Of a DNA stretch of 64,000 nucleotides, positions 62,385 to 64,000 are shown one piece after another. The notes beneath the pieces are model-generated. The model was given only the letters and a program-made list of their open reading frames with translations, ran no database searches and was not told the DNA's origin. The number at the start of each line of letters is the position of its first letter. Position 1 is the first letter of the stretch. Source of the stretch: an uncultured Clostridia bacterium (GTDB lineage: Bacteria > Bacillota > Clostridia > TANB77 > CAG-508); the NCBI GenBank assembly GCA_944393465.1, contig CALYAG010000005.1:1-64000 (forward strand), written 5' to 3'. The position numbers and the translations under genes are program-made.

Positions 62385-64000
62385 TATTTTTTCTACATAC
62401 ACTTTATCATTAACTGCAACAACTGTATATTTGTTCAACTTTTCTATATCTTTTATTTCATTATAATTACTATATTTAAGTATTTGCTCTTTTGCTTCTT
62501 TTTGTTTTTCTTTTAGTTTGCTTCCCTCATCCTTTTTCAAATACTTAAATTCTATCATTACTGCATTATAGCCTTTAGTTCTATCTCTTGGCACTAAAAG
62601 TATGTCTGGATATTCTCTTTGAACTTCTAGCTCTGACTTTACTGTGTATATTTTTAGATTCATTGATATACAGTAAAATATTAATTTGATATATTTTTCA
62701 TCAAATCTTTGATAATCTCTATTTGATAGATTTTTTAAATATTTTTGTAATATCTCTATTATTTTGTCTATTTTTCCTTCTAATGCTAGTTCTTCTAAAA
62801 CTTGATTATATTCGTCATTATCTATTTGCATTTTTGCTTTTTCATCAATTAATTTCATGAAATATTCCGAATATATTTCTCTCATAACTTTATTTGGTAT
62901 TTTCAATTCAGACTTTCCTAATTTTTCATTTGATATTGTTAAATACCCCAAATAATATAACATCGATACTAGGTCAGTGTCTGTGAATTCCATTGATGGA
63001 TTAAACTTTTGAGTTATTTCAGCCAATATGCCTTCACCTGAAACTGTTTTTTCTATTATTTCAGCTCGTTTTTCTCCCTTGCACAAATCTAGCATTTTGC
63101 CTATTTTACTGTAATCACTTGCTATATTTACATCTACTAAATTTCTTGGTAAATCCTTATTTTCTAGATACTCGTTCAAAAAGTATAAACACATATTAGA
63201 ATTATATATTTTTTCTTTACCATTTAATGAAAATTTATATCCATCATAATATTCTTTCATTATAGGCAATAGCTTAGATTGTTCCTCTGTAGAAATTTCT
63301 TGATTATTCATTAATTCTATAAGTTCTTCTTCTGTAAATCCTAACATTTCATTTAATTTTGCATCTTGTGTTTTATCTGTTCCAATATTAAACCCAGAAG
63401 TTAAACTGTCCAAAGTAATTGGTGCTACACCAGTAATAAATATTCTATCTATTACAGTTTCTGTACCTTCTTTTAGCACCTCATACCATTTTCTTACTTT
63501 ACCGTTTTTTGATACCAAGCTTTTAAACTTATCTGTATTAAATCCTAATAGCTCATTTGCAAAATGGTCGTATTCATCTATTATTGCATATATTTTTTCA
63601 TTTGACTTTTGGATGCTAAAAGCTTTTATCAAATTATCTAATATATTTTCTGCATCCTCATTTTCATTTATATAAAAATCTAAATTATATTTTTGTATAA
63701 AATATCTTATTGAAGAAATTGTTTTACTTTTGAAACCTCTCATTGTTGTTTCTTCATCACTTGTATCTATTTCTGAAAAGTTAAATCTTAATATATGATA
63801 ACTATTTTTTAACTCTGTTGGATGTTTACCTATATATGTGTCTTTATATAATTCTTCAAACTTATCTTTCTTTTTTATGTCATAATAATTCTCTATTGTA
63901 CTAGTAAATAAAGTTTTTCCAAACTTTCTTGGGCGTAAAAACATTATGTATGGTTGTGGCAAATTTTCTAGTATTTCTATGTATTTTGTTTTATCTACAT
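62382..64000 (-). CDS. AAA-ATPase-like protein with C-terminal PD-(D/E)XK nuclease domain, partial
   Basis: The frame is open to the window edge: before the first Met seen at 63962 it reads DKTKYIEILENLPQPYIM, so the N-terminus lies outside. About 539 residues are visible. The ATPase part has RPRKFGKTLF, the degenerate Walker A of this family, and AIIDEYDHFANELL (Walker B). The C-terminal domain has YPDILLVPRD and MIEFKYLKKDEG, the D...ExK nuclease core. These genes are numerous in gut Clostridia and Bacteroidetes and suspected to be mobile or defence-related; the function is not known. Confidence 0.88.
   Translation of the reverse strand, partial: VDKTKYIEILENLPQPYIMFLRPRKFGKTLFTSTIENYYDIKKKDKFEELYKDTYIGKHPTELKNSYHILRFNFSEIDTSDEETTMRGFKSKTISSIRYFIQKYNLDFYINENEDAENILDNLIKAFSIQKSNEKIYAIIDEYDHFANELLGFNTDKFKSLVSKNGKVRKWYEVLKEGTETVIDRIFITGVAPITLDSLTSGFNIGTDKTQDAKLNEMLGFTEEELIELMNNQEISTEEQSKLLPIMKEYYDGYKFSLNGKEKIYNSNMCLYFLNEYLENKDLPRNLVDVNIASDYSKIGKMLDLCKGEKRAEIIEKTVSGEGILAEITQKFNPSMEFTDTDLVSMLYYLGYLTISNEKLGKSELKIPNKVMREIYSEYFMKLIDEKAKMQIDNDEYNQVLEELALEGKIDKIIEILQKYLKNLSNRDYQRFDEKYIKLIFYCISMNLKIYTVKSELEVQREYPDILLVPRDRTKGYNAVMIEFKYLKKDEGSKLKEKQKEAKEQILKYSNYNEIKDIEKLNKYTVVAVNDKVYVEKI

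Overview
The window is a low-GC (AT-rich, AGA/ATA/TTA-biased) chromosome segment of an endospore-forming member of the Clostridia (Bacillota). The evidence is a complete spoIIIA operon, oxygen-defence genes typical of anaerobes (rubredoxin, FprA-type flavodiiron protein, ferredoxin-thioredoxin-reductase-like protein), a T-box leader on pheST and a 16S rRNA gene. I do not assign genus or species. Almost every gene is on the minus strand; the exceptions are one glycoside hydrolase and a tiny ORF beside it.

Layout, left to right. 1-1562: 16S rRNA (minus) with its promoter. 2076-8105: a membrane-anchored unknown, rlmB, lepA, a HAD phosphatase, a P-loop kinase-like protein and tsaE. 8469-12375: pheST behind a Phe T-box. 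12423-18280: spoIIIAA-AH, with an apparent one-base frameshift in spoIIIAB. 18530-20832: yebC, folA, thyA. 20950-24130: a broken DUF362 gene, then a redox group of rubredoxin, FprA, FTR-like protein and thioredoxin. 24383-25591: plus-strand NagZ-like GH3. 25612-25860: a compact locus resembling a par/Fst type I toxin-antitoxin module. 25931-33320: aldehyde dehydrogenase, FIST protein, galE, lytic transglycosylase, polA. 33372-58309: two multi-spanning membrane proteins, ruvB, and a long cell-surface glycan cluster (WecA/TagO-like initiator, two polyprenyl-phosphate GT2 enzymes, two DUF2142 proteins, a GtrII-like protein, a GT2-GT4 fusion, an ABC exporter pair, four GT2 or GT4 enzymes and an O-antigen-polymerase-like protein). 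58409-64000: rpiA, an Rpn-type PD-(D/E)XK gene with a frameshift, a membrane-anchored protein whose C-terminus looks like the variable region of a diversity-generating retroelement (DGR), and an AAA-ATPase-like gene cut by the window edge.

The gaps carry several families of palindromic elements: at least ten GGACGGTYCT-core inverted repeats, two copies of a 122-124 bp MITE-like palindrome, and short ACAATATATGTTCT repeats. No CRISPR array, tRNA or complete insertion sequence was seen. The two observations I rate highest are the toxin-antitoxin-like locus at 25.6-25.9 kb, with consensus convergent promoters, a shared terminator and direct repeats at the translation start, and the GC-rich, adenine-poor, NNY-codon-rich C-terminus at 60.8-60.96 kb followed by a hairpin, which points to a DGR target gene.
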